Positions 41,653-51,291 of a stretch of 64,000 nucleotides of DNA are shown one piece after another. Numbering within the stretch: position 1 is the stretch's first letter; every line of letters begins with the position of its first letter. A model generated the notes under the pieces. That model made no database searches. It was not told where the DNA came from and saw only the letters and a program-made list of their open reading frames with translations. Both the position numbers and the translations under genes were made by a program. Source of the stretch: an uncultured Bacteroidia bacterium (GTDB taxonomy: Bacteria > Bacteroidota > Bacteroidia > Bacteroidales > UBA932); the NCBI GenBank assembly GCA_902790635.1, contig CADASN010000010.1, positions 18,919 through 82,918 on the forward strand, given 5' to 3'.

Positions 41653-43707
41653 TCAGCGGTTGCGAAGGACGGTCTGGCCGTCCACGCTATCCACTTCGAT
41701 GGCGGAATCCTTGTGGATCTTGCCTTCGAGGATCTCCCGGGCCAGCTTGTTGACCAGCTCGCGCTGGATCAGCCGCTTGACCGGACGGGCACCATAGACG
41801 GGGTCGTAGCCGTTCTCGACCATGTCGTCTTCGAATGCGCGGGTGAAGCGCAGGGAGACGTTCTCGCTGTCGAGTTTCTTGCGCAGGATCTCCATCTGGA
41901 TGCGGACGATCTCCCGGATATTGTCCGGCGTGAGGGGATCGAAGACCACGATCTCGTCGATACGGTTGAGGAATTCGGGACGCATGCGCAGGCGGAGCTC
42001 CTCTTCCTTGAGGTTGGAGGTCATGATGAGGATGGTGTTCTTGAAGTCCACCGTCCGGCCCTTGTTGTCGGTGAGCCGCCCGTCATCCAGGACCTGGAGC
42101 AGGGTATTGAACACATCCGGATGCGCCTTCTCGATCTCATCCAGCAGGATCACGGAGTAGGGCTTGCGCCGCACGGCCTCGGTCAGCTGTCCGCCTTCGT
42201 CGTAGCCGATGTAGCCCGGAGGGGCGCCGATCAGCCGGCTGACGGTGTGGCTCTCCTGGTACTCACTCATGTCGATACGGGTCATCATGGACTCGTCGTT
42301 GAAGAGGAACTCGGCGAGCGCCTTGGCGAGTTCGGTCTTGCCGACACCCGTCGTGCCGAGGAAGAGGAAGGAACCGATGGGCCGGTGCTCATTGGACAGG
42401 CCGGCGCGGCTGCGGCGTACGGCGTCGGACACGGCCGCGATGGCCTTGTCCTGGCCAACGACGCGCTTGTGCAGCTCAGCCTCCATGCGGAGGAGCTTCT
42501 CCCGTTCGCTTTCGAGCATGCGGTTGACTGGGATGCCGGTCCAGCGGGCCACGACCTCGGCGATATCCTCGGGATCCACCGCTTCGTTGATGATGGGGTC
42601 CTGGATCGCAGCCTGTTTTGCCGACAACTCTTCAATACGTGCGCGCGCCTGGGCGATCTTGCCGTAGCGCAACTCGGCGACCTTGCCGTAGTCGCCCTGC
42701 CGTTCGGCGATCCGGGCCTCGTTCTCGTCGTCTTCGATCTCCTGGCGGGCTTTCTGGAGCGCGGTGACAATCTCTTTCTCGCTGCTCCATTTCTTCATCA
42801 GTTCTTCACGTTTCGACTTGAGCGAAGCCAGTTCGGCGTCGATTTTCTCCGCTTTCAGCGAAGTGCTCTCGCGCTTGACGGCTTCCTTCTCGATCTCCAG
42901 CTGGCGGATCCGGGAATTCAGGTCGTCAATGGGTTCCGGGACGGAGTTCATCTCCAGGCGCAGCTTGGAGGCGGCCTCGTCGATCAGGTCGATGGCCTTG
43001 TCCGGCAGGAAGCGGTTGTTGATGTAGCGGTGGCTGAGGTTGACGGCGGCGATGAGGGCGTCATCCTCGATGCGGACGCGGTGATGGTTCTCATATTTCT
43101 CCTTGAGGCCGCGCAGGATGGCGATGGACTCGGCGGGCGTCGGCTCGTCCACCATCACCTTCTGGAAACGGCGCTCCAGCGCCTTGTCCTGCTCGAAGTA
43201 TTTCTGGTACTCGTCGAGGGTGGTGGAGCCGATGGTGCGCAGCTCACCGCGCGCCAGTGCGGGCTTCAGGATATTGGAAGCGTCCATGGCGCCCGAGGAT
43301 CGTCCCGCACCCACGAGGGTGTGGATCTCATCGATGAAGAGGATGATCTCTCCGTCGCTGTCGACGACTTCCTTGACGACGCCCTTGAGGCGCTCTTCGA
43401 ATTCACCCTGGTATTTGGCGCCTGCGATCAGCGCGCCCATGTCCAGGGAGAAAACCTTGCGGCTTTTGAGGTTCTCGGGCACTTGCCCGTTTACAATCTT
43501 GGTGGCGATGCCTTCCGAGATGGCGGTCTTGCCGACACCGGGTTCTCCGACCAGGATCGGGTTGTTCTTGGTTCGACGGCTCAGGATCTGCAGCACGCGA
43601 CGGATTTCCTCGTCGCGGCCGATGACCGGGTCGAGCTTTCCTTTGGCCGCGGCCTCATTGAGGTCCACGGCATACTTGCTTAAGAATTCGTACTTGCTGG
43701 TATCCAT
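41653..43707 (-). CDS. clpB: ClpB-type disaggregase lacking the N-terminal domain
   Basis: AAA+ chaperone that extracts proteins from aggregates with DnaK. From MDTSKYEF (43707) it is 684 aa. Nucleotide-binding domain 1 starts almost at once ([16 protein letters not shown], Walker A GEPGVGKT near residue 55, [17 protein letters not shown]). A full coiled-coil M-domain of about 125 residues marks it as ClpB rather than ClpC, and NBD2 follows with GTTGVGKT and MSEYQE. The usual ~150-residue Clp-N domain is absent and no trace of it precedes the gene, where secG lies instead. Such a form corresponds to the short ClpB isoform made by internal starts elsewhere. Confidence 0.93.
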   Translation of the reverse strand: MDTSKYEFLSKYAVDLNEAAAKGKLDPVIGRDEEIRRVLQILSRRTKNNPILVGEPGVGKTAISEGIATKIVNGQVPENLKSRKVFSLDMGALIAGAKYQGEFEERLKGVVKEVVDSDGEIILFIDEIHTLVGAGRSSGAMDASNILKPALARGELRTIGSTTLDEYQKYFEQDKALERRFQKVMVDEPTPAESIAILRGLKEKYENHHRVRIEDDALIAAVNLSHRYINNRFLPDKAIDLIDEAASKLRLEMNSVPEPIDDLNSRIRQLEIEKEAVKRESTSLKAEKIDAELASLKSKREELMKKWSSEKEIVTALQKARQEIEDDENEARIAERQGDYGKVAELRYGKIAQARARIEELSAKQAAIQDPIINEAVDPEDIAEVVARWTGIPVNRMLESEREKLLRMEAELHKRVVGQDKAIAAVSDAVRRSRAGLSNEHRPIGSFLFLGTTGVGKTELAKALAEFLFNDESMMTRIDMSEYQESHTVSRLIGAPPGYIGYDEGGQLTEAVRRKPYSVILLDEIEKAHPDVFNTLLQVLDDGRLTDNKGRTVDFKNTILIMTSNLKEEELRLRMRPEFLNRIDEIVVFDPLTPDNIREIVRIQMEILRKKLDSENVSLRFTRAFEDDMVENGYDPVYGARPVKRLIQRELVNKLAREILEGKIHKDSAIEVDSVDGQTVLRNR

Positions 43708-43714
43708 AATCAAA

Positions 43715-43779
43715 ATCGTCGGCCCTTTAGTGGGTCGACGATTCTGCGCTCAAATGTTGAGCCACTGACAAAATGTCAG
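43715..43779 (-). other. Three consecutive hairpins between secG and clpB
   Basis: CTGACA-aaa-TGTCAG (43765-43779), GCTCAA-atg-TTGAGC (43748-43762), and ATCGTCGgCCC / GGGtCGACGAT (43715-43742, with one G-T pair). On the minus strand the last one is followed by TTTGATT. They fill nearly the whole gap between the secG stop and the clpB start. One may act as an imperfect terminator for secG; no CIRCE element is seen. Confidence 0.75.
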
Positions 43780-43783
43780 GAGA

Positions 43784-44119
43784 TTACTCCGTCGGGGCGT
43801 CCTGCTGGATCGGGGCGGAAGGGAATTCGGGCTGGGCGTCCGGAGTGACATTCTCGATCTGGTCGGTCACGTCGATGGCGGTGCCGTTGGTGCCGGTCGT
43901 GAAGGAAGAGATGATGGACACGACGAGGATGAAGCCGACGAGGCCCCAGGTGATCTTCTCAAGGATGTCGGCGGTCTGGCGGACACCGAACGTCTGGTTG
44001 CCGGCCACGAAGTTGCTGGCGAGACCCTCTCCCTTGCCATTCTGAAGCAGCACCACGATGATGAGCAGGATGGCTGCAAGGATGATGAGCACGGTCAAAA
44101 TCACAAACAAAGTATTCAT
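43784..44119 (-). CDS. secG: Protein translocase subunit SecG
   Basis: A 111-aa inner-membrane protein of the Sec translocon. Two hydrophobic segments (LFVILTVLIILAAILLIIVVLL; ITWGLVGFILVVSIISSF) flank the SecG loop QNGKGEGLASNFVAGNQTFGVRQTADILEK. The C-terminal tail is acidic and proline-rich. It follows the TPR-like gene by 2 bp. The sigma-54 regulator / lptE / TPR / secG order is a recurrent Bacteroidota arrangement. Confidence 0.95.
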   Translation of the reverse strand: MNTLFVILTVLIILAAILLIIVVLLQNGKGEGLASNFVAGNQTFGVRQTADILEKITWGLVGFILVVSIISSFTTGTNGTAIDVTDQIENVTPDAQPEFPSAPIQQDAPTE

Positions 44120-44121
44120 AC

Positions 44122-44706
44122 TTAATTATTTTTTTTATTTATTTCCTCAATAAGGGCTGCAAAGTAAACACTTTTTTCCGGATATCGCAAAATTAGTTTG
44201 GAATAAATGTCAAGAGCTTCTTCCGGATAGCCCTGTTCCATGTAGATCCTGGCCAGGGTCTCGGTGTAGAATCCGGCCGCGTCGGCAGGCGAGACTTCTT
44301 CCTGGTATCCCTCCTCCCGGGCCTTCGCCGCGAACTTGGAGAAGATGCCGTCGCCTTCCTTCCGGACATCCTCGTACTGGTCCTGCGAGAAATAGTCGCC
44401 GCCGATCACGTGGACGCGGCGGGCAGGTGTCCGGGGCGCGGAAGTCTCGGGGAAGAATGCCGCCACGATCCGGCGGGCGTCCTTGTCGGAGCAGTCCACG
44501 GCGTGCTCTTCCCGCACGAGGCGGGAAATGACCTTCCGTTCGCCCAGGTGCAGGCCGGTCTCGGCGATCTGCGATTCGGAGAGGGCGCCGAGGGCGGACA
44601 TCCGGCGGCAGAATTCCATACGGGCGCCTCCGTACCAGGGGTAGAGGGCGATGACCCCGGAAAGTTCTTCCAGGGTGAGCTTGTGTATGTCGATCGGGTT
44701 TACCAT
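44122..44706 (-). CDS. TPR-like conserved protein of the lptE-secG locus
   Basis: From MVNPIDIHKLT (44706) the protein is 194 aa; the same frame is open far upstream but that part is only a shadow of lptE and the regulator. It starts with a helical segment (LEELSGVIALYPWYGGARMEFCRRM), has a charged middle, and ends in a tetratricopeptide-like pair (DAAGFYTETLARIYMEQGYPEEALDIYSKLILRYPEKSVYFA). It overlaps the lptE end by 7 bp and ends 2 bp ahead of secG. Function is unknown; location suggests an envelope-biogenesis partner. Confidence 0.82.
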   Translation of the reverse strand: MVNPIDIHKLTLEELSGVIALYPWYGGARMEFCRRMSALGALSESQIAETGLHLGERKVISRLVREEHAVDCSDKDARRIVAAFFPETSAPRTPARRVHVIGGDYFSQDQYEDVRKEGDGIFSKFAAKAREEGYQEEVSPADAAGFYTETLARIYMEQGYPEEALDIYSKLILRYPEKSVYFAALIEEINKKNN

Positions 44707-45215
44707 TGGGCGACGGTGGCGTTGAAAATGTCTTCGATGATCTTGTCGATGATCTCTTCGCAGAGGGAGGACTCGACGGCGTCGAGCGAGTTGGTGGAGT
44801 CGTAGTCCGCGTAGCCGGAGAAACTCTGGTTCTCGAAATCGTCCTCGGAGTGCTTGCGGTTGGTGAAACTGACCGACACCGTGACGGTGAGGCGGTTGCG
44901 GGCCGCGACTTCGTCGGCCGTGATGGCGGCGGGGGCCACGTTGTAGCCCGTCACTTCGCCGGTGATCTCCAGGTCGCCGTCCTGGTCCACCTGCTCCAGC
45001 CGCGTTGAGCGGCGGAATCGGGTCCGCAGGGCTTCGGTGAGGTCGTTGCTCAGCGAAGGGTTGACCTTCAGGGCCTTGTATTCGAAATAATTGATCGTGA
45101 CGGTGTTGACGTCGTTCTGGATCGAGGTGCCGGTGAAGGAATAGATGCCGCACGCGCCGAGCATCAGGACGGCGGCGAGCAGCAGGGAGAAGCGCAGAAG
45201 GGTCGTTTTCATCAT
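44700..45215 (-). CDS. lptE: LPS assembly lipoprotein LptE
   Basis: A ~171-aa outer-membrane lipoprotein that plugs LptD and helps insert lipopolysaccharide. The signal is LLRFSLLLAAVLMLGAC, followed by GIYSFTGTSI, VNTVTINYFEYKAL, LSNDLTEALRTRFRRSTRLE and ITGEVTGYNVAP, the features of the Bacteroidota LptE family. ATG 45215 overlaps the TGA of the upstream regulator; ATG 45212 directly after is equally possible, while the open frame to 45233 would lie within the previous gene. Confidence 0.9.
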   Translation of the reverse strand: MMKTTLLRFSLLLAAVLMLGACGIYSFTGTSIQNDVNTVTINYFEYKALKVNPSLSNDLTEALRTRFRRSTRLEQVDQDGDLEITGEVTGYNVAPAAITADEVAARNRLTVTVSVSFTNRKHSEDDFENQSFSGYADYDSTNSLDAVESSLCEEIIDKIIEDIFNATVAQW

Positions 45216-46423
45216 TTCCCGGCTTTTTTCCATTCGGCGAGCTTGCGGTAGATGGTGCGCTCCGAGATGCCCAGCTCCGCGGCTGCGGGTTTGACTTTGC
45301 CTCCGTGCTTGGCGAGGCTGCGCTCGATGAGTTCATCCCCGGCCTTGCGGATGGTCGTGCCGTCGGGGATGGCGCCCCCTTCGGACTCGATGAGCTGCTC
45401 CTCCGGTTCGTCTTCGCCCACCGGGACGTAGTGCGGCAGGCCGACCGGCACTGCGGCCGCCGGGGCATCGCCGGACTCGACGATGGCCTTGAGCCGGTCC
45501 ACTTCCTGCTTGAGGTCGAGGATGGCCTTGATGATCATCTGCTTGTCGCTGTCCGGCATCGCGCCGCCGGAGGAGGGACCTGTGGTCGCCGGGAGCATGG
45601 AGTCCTTCTCGTCCGGGAGGTAGCGCATCAGGGTCGCGGGGCCGATCTCCACACGTTCGGAGGTCGGGGTCACGGGGCGGGACTCCAGGGCGGTCACGGT
45701 CTCGGCAACGTTCTTGAGCTGGCGGATGTTGCCCGGCCAGCGGTAGCCGGTGAGCAGGGTGATGGCGTCGTGGTTGAGGCTGACCTTGCAGAGATTGTAT
45801 CTCTCGGAGAAGTCCGAGGTGAACTTGCGGAACAGCAGGTAGATGTCGTCGCGGTTGCGCTCACGCAGCGCGGGCATCTGGATCTGGATGCCGGTGAGGC
45901 GGTAGTAGAGGTCTTCGCGGAAGCGGCCCGTGGCTACGGCGTAGGCGAGGTTGACGTTGGTCGCGGCGATGACGCGCACGTCGGTCTTCTCCACCTTGGA
46001 GGAGCCGACTTTCATGAACTCTCCGTTCTGCAGGACGCGGAGCAACAGGGCCTGCGTCTCCCGGGGGAGTTCGCCGATCTCATCGAGGAAAAGGGTGCCG
46101 CCGTCGGCCTCCTCGAAGTAGCCCTTGCGCTCGCCGATGGCTCCCGTGAAGGCGCCTTTCTCGTGGCCGAACAGTTCGGCGTTGATGGTGCCTTCCGGGA
46201 TGGCTCCGCAGTTGACGGCCAGGTATTTGCCGGTCTTGCGGCGGCTGTACTGGTGGATGATCTGCGGGATGGTCTCCTTGCCGACGCCGCTCTCGCCCGT
46301 GATCAGCACGGTCAGGTCCGTGGGGGCCACGGCGACCGCGGTCTCCAGGGCACGGTTGAGCCCGGCATCGTTGCCGATGATGTCGTATTTATTTTTGAGT
46401 CGCTGGAGTTCTTGGATTTCCAT
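45212..46423 (-). CDS. Sigma-54-dependent transcriptional regulator (no receiver domain)
   Basis: A 403-aa bacterial enhancer-binding protein. The AAA+ domain begins right after a short helix: Walker A GESGVGKE, the sigma-54 contact loop GAFTGA, Walker B GGTLFLDEIGELP, arginine-finger region ATGRFREDLYYRL and the GYRWPGNIRQLKN motif. A ~120-residue variable linker precedes the C-terminal Fis-type helix-turn-helix (AAAELGISERTIYRKLAEWK). There is no receiver or sensor domain, so its input is unknown. The start at 46423 is set by a TAACTTTG promoter box ending 7 nt before it. Confidence 0.93.
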   Translation of the reverse strand: MEIQELQRLKNKYDIIGNDAGLNRALETAVAVAPTDLTVLITGESGVGKETIPQIIHQYSRRKTGKYLAVNCGAIPEGTINAELFGHEKGAFTGAIGERKGYFEEADGGTLFLDEIGELPRETQALLLRVLQNGEFMKVGSSKVEKTDVRVIAATNVNLAYAVATGRFREDLYYRLTGIQIQMPALRERNRDDIYLLFRKFTSDFSERYNLCKVSLNHDAITLLTGYRWPGNIRQLKNVAETVTALESRPVTPTSERVEIGPATLMRYLPDEKDSMLPATTGPSSGGAMPDSDKQMIIKAILDLKQEVDRLKAIVESGDAPAAAVPVGLPHYVPVGEDEPEEQLIESEGGAIPDGTTIRKAGDELIERSLAKHGGKVKPAAAELGISERTIYRKLAEWKKAGK

Positions 46424-46429
46424 AGCAAG

Positions 46430-46437
46430 CAAAGTTA
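46430..46437 (-). promoter_or_regulatory. Promoter -7 box of the sigma-54 regulator gene
   Basis: TAACTTTG on the minus strand, ending 6 nt before the ATG (46423). It implies an almost leaderless transcript for the regulator-lptE-TPR-secG operon. Confidence 0.5.
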
Positions 46438-46450
46438 AGGATTTTTCTTG

Positions 46451-46458
46451 TATATTTG
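46451..46458 (+). promoter_or_regulatory. Promoter -7 box of the 46489 lipoprotein gene
   Basis: TATATTTG, 30 nt before ATG 46489; divergent from the regulator promoter 14 bp away. Confidence 0.55.
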
Positions 46459-46488
46459 TATTTCAAACAGGATCATTAAACATTTCTT

Positions 46489-48135
46489 ATGATGAACCAT
46501 ACCCTCAAATTCGTTTTTCTCTGCTCCGCTGTCCTGGCCGCCGCATCGTGCTCCAAGTCCATCGCCGAGCAGATGAAGCTGGCCGAAAACGTCCAGATCG
46601 ACTGCACGCCCGAGGTCCTCGCCCTGGTCGGGGACAAGATCCCGGTGGACCTGACCGTGACCTATCCCAAGGGCTATTTCCACCCGAAAGCGATCCTGGA
46701 GCTGACGCCGGTCCTGGTGTACGGCGACGGCAGCCAGTCCGCCCGCACCCTCACCTATCAGGGCGAGAAGGTGCTGGATAATTATAAGGTCGTCTCCAGC
46801 AACGGCGGCACCGTCCGGGAGCACTTCGACTTCGAGTACGACGAAGGCGTGGAGCAGGCCTACCTGGAGCTGCGCGGCGTGGCCAGCTACAATGGCAAGT
46901 CCATCCCCATCCCGGCGGTCAAGGTGGCCGACGGCACCATCCTCACCCAGATGCTGGCCCGTCCGACGGGTTCCTTCAGCTTCAAGAAGGACGACTACCA
47001 GTCCGTGATCCACGAGCAGACCGAGGGCCAGGTGATGTATGACTACAATTCCGCGACCATCAAGGGCAGCGAACTCCGCTCCTCTTCGATCAAGGAGCTC
47101 CAGGCTGCCCTGAACGAGATCGCCTCGAACCCCCGCTATACCGTCAAGGGCACGCGCGTCGTGGCCTATGCTTCGCCGGAAGGCGGGCAGGAGCTCAACG
47201 CCAAGCTCTCCGACCAGCGGGCGGCGTCTGCGCAGAAGGCCTGGAGCAAGGTGACCGGCGAGACCGCCCCAGACGACCTGGAGGTACGCAGCATCGGCCA
47301 GGACTGGGAAGGCTTCAAGGAGGCGATCGAGAAGTCGGACATCGAGGACAAGGAGCTCATCCTGCGCGTCCTGTCCATGTACAGCGATCCGGCCGTGCGC
47401 GAGAATGAGATCAAGAACATGTCCCAGGTCTATACGGAGATCAACAAGAACGTCTTCCCGGAACTTCGCCGGGCCCGTTTCATCACGGAGGTGGACTACC
47501 AGAATTTCTCGGATGAGGAGCTCGTGGAGCTCTCCCGCCAGGCCATCGACGTGCTGGACGAGGAGGGGCTGCTCCGCGTGGCTTCCATCGCGGACACGCC
47601 GAAGCGCAAGGCCGAGCTCTATGAGCAGGCGGTGGAGCGTTTCGGTTCCGACCGGGCGCGTTTCAACCTCGCCGTGCTGGCCCTCGAGGACGAGCGGCCT
47701 GACGCCGCGGCGCGCTACCTCGACTCCGTGAAGGAGCAGGACGCCGACGTGCTCAATGCCAAGGGCGTGGTCGAGCTGCAGCGCGGCGACCTGGATGCCG
47801 CGGCCGGCCAGTTCCGCAAGGCGGCGACGCCGGAGGCGAAAGCCAACCTCGGCCTGGTGGACCTGCTGAAAGGCAATTATGACGCGGCGGCCCGCCAGCT
47901 GAAGGGGACCGAAGGGCTCAACGGAGCCGTGGCCAGCATCCTGGCCGGCCGGCTGGACGAGGCGGAGGCTGCGATCACCTGCCATTGTGCGCAGGCTGAG
48001 TACCTCCGTGCGATCATCGCCGCCCGCAAGGGCGATGCCGCTGGGGTCCGGACGCACCTGGACGCGGTCCGCGAGAAGGACCAGCGGCTCTACGACCAGT
48101 CCCGCCGGGATGTCGAGTTCGCGAAATACCGCTAG
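46489..48135 (+). CDS. Lipoprotein with OmpA-like and TPR-like regions
   Basis: A 548-aa protein with a lipoprotein signal (FVFLCSAVLAAASC, Cys about 21). Residues 30-180 look beta-rich. A central segment resembles an OmpA C-terminal peptidoglycan-binding-like domain (VVAYASPEGGQELNAKLSDQRAASAQKAW, about 222-250). From about residue 380 there are helical tetratricopeptide-like repeats (AELYEQAVERFGSDRARFNLAVLALE; AKGVVELQRGDLDAAAGQFRKAA). This combination is common in Bacteroidota envelope proteins of unknown role. It stands alone, divergent from the sigma-54 regulator and ahead of the ribosomal genes. Confidence 0.78.
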   Translation: MMNHTLKFVFLCSAVLAAASCSKSIAEQMKLAENVQIDCTPEVLALVGDKIPVDLTVTYPKGYFHPKAILELTPVLVYGDGSQSARTLTYQGEKVLDNYKVVSSNGGTVREHFDFEYDEGVEQAYLELRGVASYNGKSIPIPAVKVADGTILTQMLARPTGSFSFKKDDYQSVIHEQTEGQVMYDYNSATIKGSELRSSSIKELQAALNEIASNPRYTVKGTRVVAYASPEGGQELNAKLSDQRAASAQKAWSKVTGETAPDDLEVRSIGQDWEGFKEAIEKSDIEDKELILRVLSMYSDPAVRENEIKNMSQVYTEINKNVFPELRRARFITEVDYQNFSDEELVELSRQAIDVLDEEGLLRVASIADTPKRKAELYEQAVERFGSDRARFNLAVLALEDERPDAAARYLDSVKEQDADVLNAKGVVELQRGDLDAAAGQFRKAATPEAKANLGLVDLLKGNYDAAARQLKGTEGLNGAVASILAGRLDEAEAAITCHCAQAEYLRAIIAARKGDAAGVRTHLDAVREKDQRLYDQSRRDVEFAKYR

Positions 48136-48173
48136 CCCGCCGCAATCAAAAAAGCGACATATCGCGCTGAGAT

Positions 48174-48204
48174 TTTGCGATTTGCAACTTTTTGCGTATA
48201 TTTG
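48174..48204 (+). promoter_or_regulatory. Promoter of the rpsL operon
   Basis: TTTG (48174-48177), exact 19-bp spacer, TATATTTG (48197-48204). Transcription should begin near 48208, directly at a G/C hairpin. Confidence 0.85.
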
Positions 48205-48231
48205 CAGCCCCCAAAAAACGGGGGCTTTTTA
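48205..48231 (+). promoter_or_regulatory. Terminator-like hairpin in the rpsL leader
   Basis: GCCCCC-aaaaaa-GGGGGC-like stem (GCCCCC at about 48207, CGGGGGC ending 48225) followed by TTTTT, right at the start of the transcript. It looks like an intrinsic terminator placed 25 nt before the rpsL start and could be an autoregulatory attenuator. Confidence 0.55.
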
Positions 48232-48255
48232 TAATTTATTTATTAACAACCATTT

Positions 48256-48627
48256 ATGCCAACAATTCAACAATTGGTTCGCAAAGGACGCGAGGTGATC
48301 GAAGTCAAATCGAAATCTCGTGCGCTGGATGCTTGTCCTCAGAAGCGTGGCGTATGCCTGAGAGTCTATACGACGACTCCCAAAAAGCCGAACTCCGCTA
48401 TGCGTAAGGTCGCGCGTGTACGTCTCACGAATTCCAAAGAGGTCAATGCCTACATCCCGGGTGAGGGACACAACCTCCAGGAGCACTCCATCGTGCTCGT
48501 GCGTGGCGGTCGTGTCAAGGACCTCCCTGGTGTACGTTACCACATCCTTCGCGGTGCTTTGGATACTGCCGGCGTGGAAGGACGGACCCAGTCCCGTTCC
48601 CTCTATGGCGCCAAGCGGCCGAAGTAA
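48256..48627 (+). CDS. rpsL: 30S ribosomal protein S12
   Basis: A 123-aa decoding-centre protein. It starts [13 protein letters not shown] and has [47 protein letters not shown] and the Arg/Lys-rich end. The streptomycin-related positions read PKKPNS with Lys, so no resistance substitution is apparent. First gene of the rpsL-rpsG-fusA-rpsJ string. Length and sequence are standard. Confidence 0.98.
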   Translation: MPTIQQLVRKGREVIEVKSKSRALDACPQKRGVCLRVYTTTPKKPNSAMRKVARVRLTNSKEVNAYIPGEGHNLQEHSIVLVRGGRVKDLPGVRYHILRGALDTAGVEGRTQSRSLYGAKRPK

Positions 48628-48665
48628 TTGCGGAAGGATGGTTTAATTTTTAATGTTTCACAACC

Positions 48666-49125
48666 ATGAGAAAAGCAAAGCCTAAGAAGAGGATTCTACT
48701 TCCTGATCCTAAGTATCACGACACGCAGGTTACCCGTTTCGTGAACAACCTTATGTTGCAGGGGAAGAAGAGTATCGCGTATTCTATTTTTTACGATGCC
48801 ATTGATATGGTAGGCGAGAAGGTGAAAGATTCTGACAAGGCTCCTCTGGATATTTGGAGGAAGGCGCTCGAGAACGTGACCCCGCAGATCGAGGTCAAGT
48901 CCCGCCGTATCGGCGGCGCCAGAGTTGCGCCCGGAGCGGAAGATTTCGCTTTCTATGAAGAATATGATCAACTTCGCCCGCAAGCGTTCCGGCCGCTCGA
49001 TGGCTGAAAAACTGTGTGCTGAGATTGTTGCAGCGTACAACAACGAAGGTGGTGCATTCAAGCGTAAAGAAGATATGCACAGAATGGCCGAGGCCAACAA
49101 GGCCTTCGCCCATTTCCGCTTTTAA
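48666..49125 (+). pseudogene. rpsG: 30S ribosomal protein S7, frameshifted by an apparent 17-nt deletion
   Basis: S7 binds 16S rRNA in the 30S head. The first 85 codons ([10 protein letters not shown]... to SRRIGGA, ending 48920) are normal S7. The family then has six residues like TFQVPT before (E)(I/L)RP(D/E)RK. Here a single base (48921) is followed by GAG-TTG-CGC-CCG in another frame, and [21 protein letters not shown] to [15 protein letters not shown] continues to 49125. The span is 460 bp; an intact 158-aa gene needs 477, so exactly 17 nt are missing. Because S7 is essential, an assembly or sequencing error is more likely than a true lesion. Read in the original frame, the protein would stop at 49007. 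Confidence 0.93.
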
Positions 49126-49147
49126 TTGAATTTGGTTAGTTAGTCGG

Positions 49148-51265
49148 ATGGCTGCGAGAGATCTCAAGTACACGCGTAACATCGGCATCATGGCCCACAT
49201 CGATGCCGGCAAGACCACTACGTCCGAGCGCATCCTGTTCTACACCGGCAAGACCCACAAGATCGGCGAGGTCCATGAAGGTGCAGCGACGATGGATTGG
49301 ATGGTTCAGGAGCAGGAGCGTGGTATCACCATCACCTCTGCTGCGACCACTGCGTTCTGGCACTACGGCGGGGAGACGTATCAGATCAACCTGATCGACA
49401 CTCCCGGCCACGTCGATTTCACCGTGGAAGTCGAGCGTTCTCTCCGTGTCCTGGATGGTACTATCGCGACTTTCTGCGCCGTCGGACGTGTCCAGCCCCA
49501 GTCTGAGACGGTCTGGCGCCAGGCGGACAAGTACCACGTTCCGAAGATTGCCTATGTGAACAAGATGGACCGGGTCGGTGCTGATTTCCTCGCTTGCGTC
49601 GAGGAGATCAAGACCAAGCTCGGCGCCACCGCCGTTCCCGTCTGCCTCCCGATCGGGGCGGAAGAGAATTTCAAAGGATTAGTTGACCTGATCTCCAGGA
49701 AAGCGATTTACTATAAGCCCGGCGAAGAGCTGGTGAATTATGAGTATGGGGAGATTCCCGAAGACATGCGGGATGCCGTCGCTCTCTGGAGGGATAAACT
49801 GGTCGAGTCAGCCGCCGAGTGCGATGACGCCTTGATGGACAAGTTTTTCGAGGATCCCGAATCCATCACGGAGGAGGAACTCGTGAGCGCGCTCCGCAAG
49901 GGTACCATCGCCATGCAGATCGTTCCGGCCTGCTGCGGCTCCTCGTTCAAGAACAAGGGTGTCCAGTTCCTGCTGGATGCCGTGATGCGCTTCCTTCCGT
50001 CGCCGCTGGACATCGGCGCGACGAAGGCGACGAATCTGGCGAATGACCAGGAGATTTTGCTCAAGCCCGATGCCACGCAGCCGTTCTGCGGTCTTGTGTT
50101 CAAGATTGCGACCGACCCTTATGTGGGGCGTCTGGCCTACATCCGCGTTTACTCCGGTCATCTTGATGCCGGTTCCTACGTGCTGAATTCCCGTTCCGGG
50201 AAGAAAGAGCGTGTGGCCCGCCTCTATCAGATGCATTCCAACCACCAGAACCCGATCGAGTTCGTGGAGGCCGGTGACATCTGCGCGGCGGTCGGCTTCA
50301 AGGATCTGCGCACGGGTGATACCATCTGTGCGGACGACCATCGCTATTCGCTGGAATCCATGGAGTTCCCCGATCCCGTGATCGGCATCGCCGTGGAGCC
50401 CAAGACGCAGAAGGACCTCGACAAGCTGGGCGTTGCGCTCGGCAAGCTCGCCGAGGAGGATCCTACCTTTACCGTCAAGTCCGACCCGGATACGGGCCAG
50501 ACCGTCATCAGCGGCATGGGTGAGCTCCATCTCGACATCATCGTGGACCGGCTGCGCCGCGAATTCGGCGTGGAGATCAACCAGGGTGCACCGCATGTCA
50601 ACTACAAAGAGGCAATCACCACTTCCGTCCAGCATCGTGAAGTTTTCAAGAAGCAGACGGGTGGCCGTGGAAAGTTTGCAGATATTATCGTCGAGATCGC
50701 ACCGGCGGATGAAGGCGTACAAGGCCTTCAGTTCATCAACGAGGTCAAGGGCGGCAACGTGCCGAAGGAGTTCATTCCCTGCGTTCAGAAGGGTTTCGAG
50801 TCCGCGATGGCAAACGGCGTCCTGGCCGGATACGAGGTGCCGTCCCTGAAGGTCAGGCTGCTGGATGGTTCGTTCCATCCGGTGGACTCCGACCAGCTTT
50901 CATTCGAACTTGCCGCACGCATGGCGTTCCGTCACGCCTGTCCGAAGTGCAAGCCTGTCCTGCTGGAGCCCATCATGGATCTCGAGGTGGTCACACCCGA
51001 AGATTACATGGGTGACATCGTCGGTGACCTCAACCGTCGCCGCGGGCAGATTGTCGCGATGGACTCGACGACCAACGGCGCCCGGATCGTGAAGGCGTTC
51101 GTCCCGCTCTCCGAGCAGTTCGGTTATGTCACCGTGCTCCGTACCCTGTCCTCCGGACGCGCCACGAGCACGATGTCGTTCCACCACTATGCTGAGGTCC
51201 CGCCGGCCATGGCCAAGGACATCATTGAGAAGAGCGGCTACAGGATGCTGTCTGACGACGAATAG
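49148..51265 (+). CDS. fusA: Elongation factor G
   Basis: GTPase driving ribosomal translocation. The 705-aa protein has P-loop AHIDAGKTT, the switch stretch [30 protein letters not shown] and the domain IV/V features [37 protein letters not shown] and YATxLRSxSxGR-like [17 protein letters not shown]. Start ATG 49148 is 22 bp after rpsG. Together with rpsL, rpsG and rpsJ it forms the usual streptomycin-type operon. Confidence 0.98.
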   Translation: MAARDLKYTRNIGIMAHIDAGKTTTSERILFYTGKTHKIGEVHEGAATMDWMVQEQERGITITSAATTAFWHYGGETYQINLIDTPGHVDFTVEVERSLRVLDGTIATFCAVGRVQPQSETVWRQADKYHVPKIAYVNKMDRVGADFLACVEEIKTKLGATAVPVCLPIGAEENFKGLVDLISRKAIYYKPGEELVNYEYGEIPEDMRDAVALWRDKLVESAAECDDALMDKFFEDPESITEEELVSALRKGTIAMQIVPACCGSSFKNKGVQFLLDAVMRFLPSPLDIGATKATNLANDQEILLKPDATQPFCGLVFKIATDPYVGRLAYIRVYSGHLDAGSYVLNSRSGKKERVARLYQMHSNHQNPIEFVEAGDICAAVGFKDLRTGDTICADDHRYSLESMEFPDPVIGIAVEPKTQKDLDKLGVALGKLAEEDPTFTVKSDPDTGQTVISGMGELHLDIIVDRLRREFGVEINQGAPHVNYKEAITTSVQHREVFKKQTGGRGKFADIIVEIAPADEGVQGLQFINEVKGGNVPKEFIPCVQKGFESAMANGVLAGYEVPSLKVRLLDGSFHPVDSDQLSFELAARMAFRHACPKCKPVLLEPIMDLEVVTPEDYMGDIVGDLNRRRGQIVAMDSTTNGARIVKAFVPLSEQFGYVTVLRTLSSGRATSTMSFHHYAEVPPAMAKDIIEKSGYRMLSDDE

Positions 51266-51291
51266 GATTGAATTGTAAAAAACGTTTTGAT

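Noticed and set aside
44707-45468. N-terminal extension of the TPR-like protein
   Set aside because: It overlaps lptE and the sigma-54 regulator and has a low-complexity shadow composition; MVNPIDIH at 44706 is the natural start.
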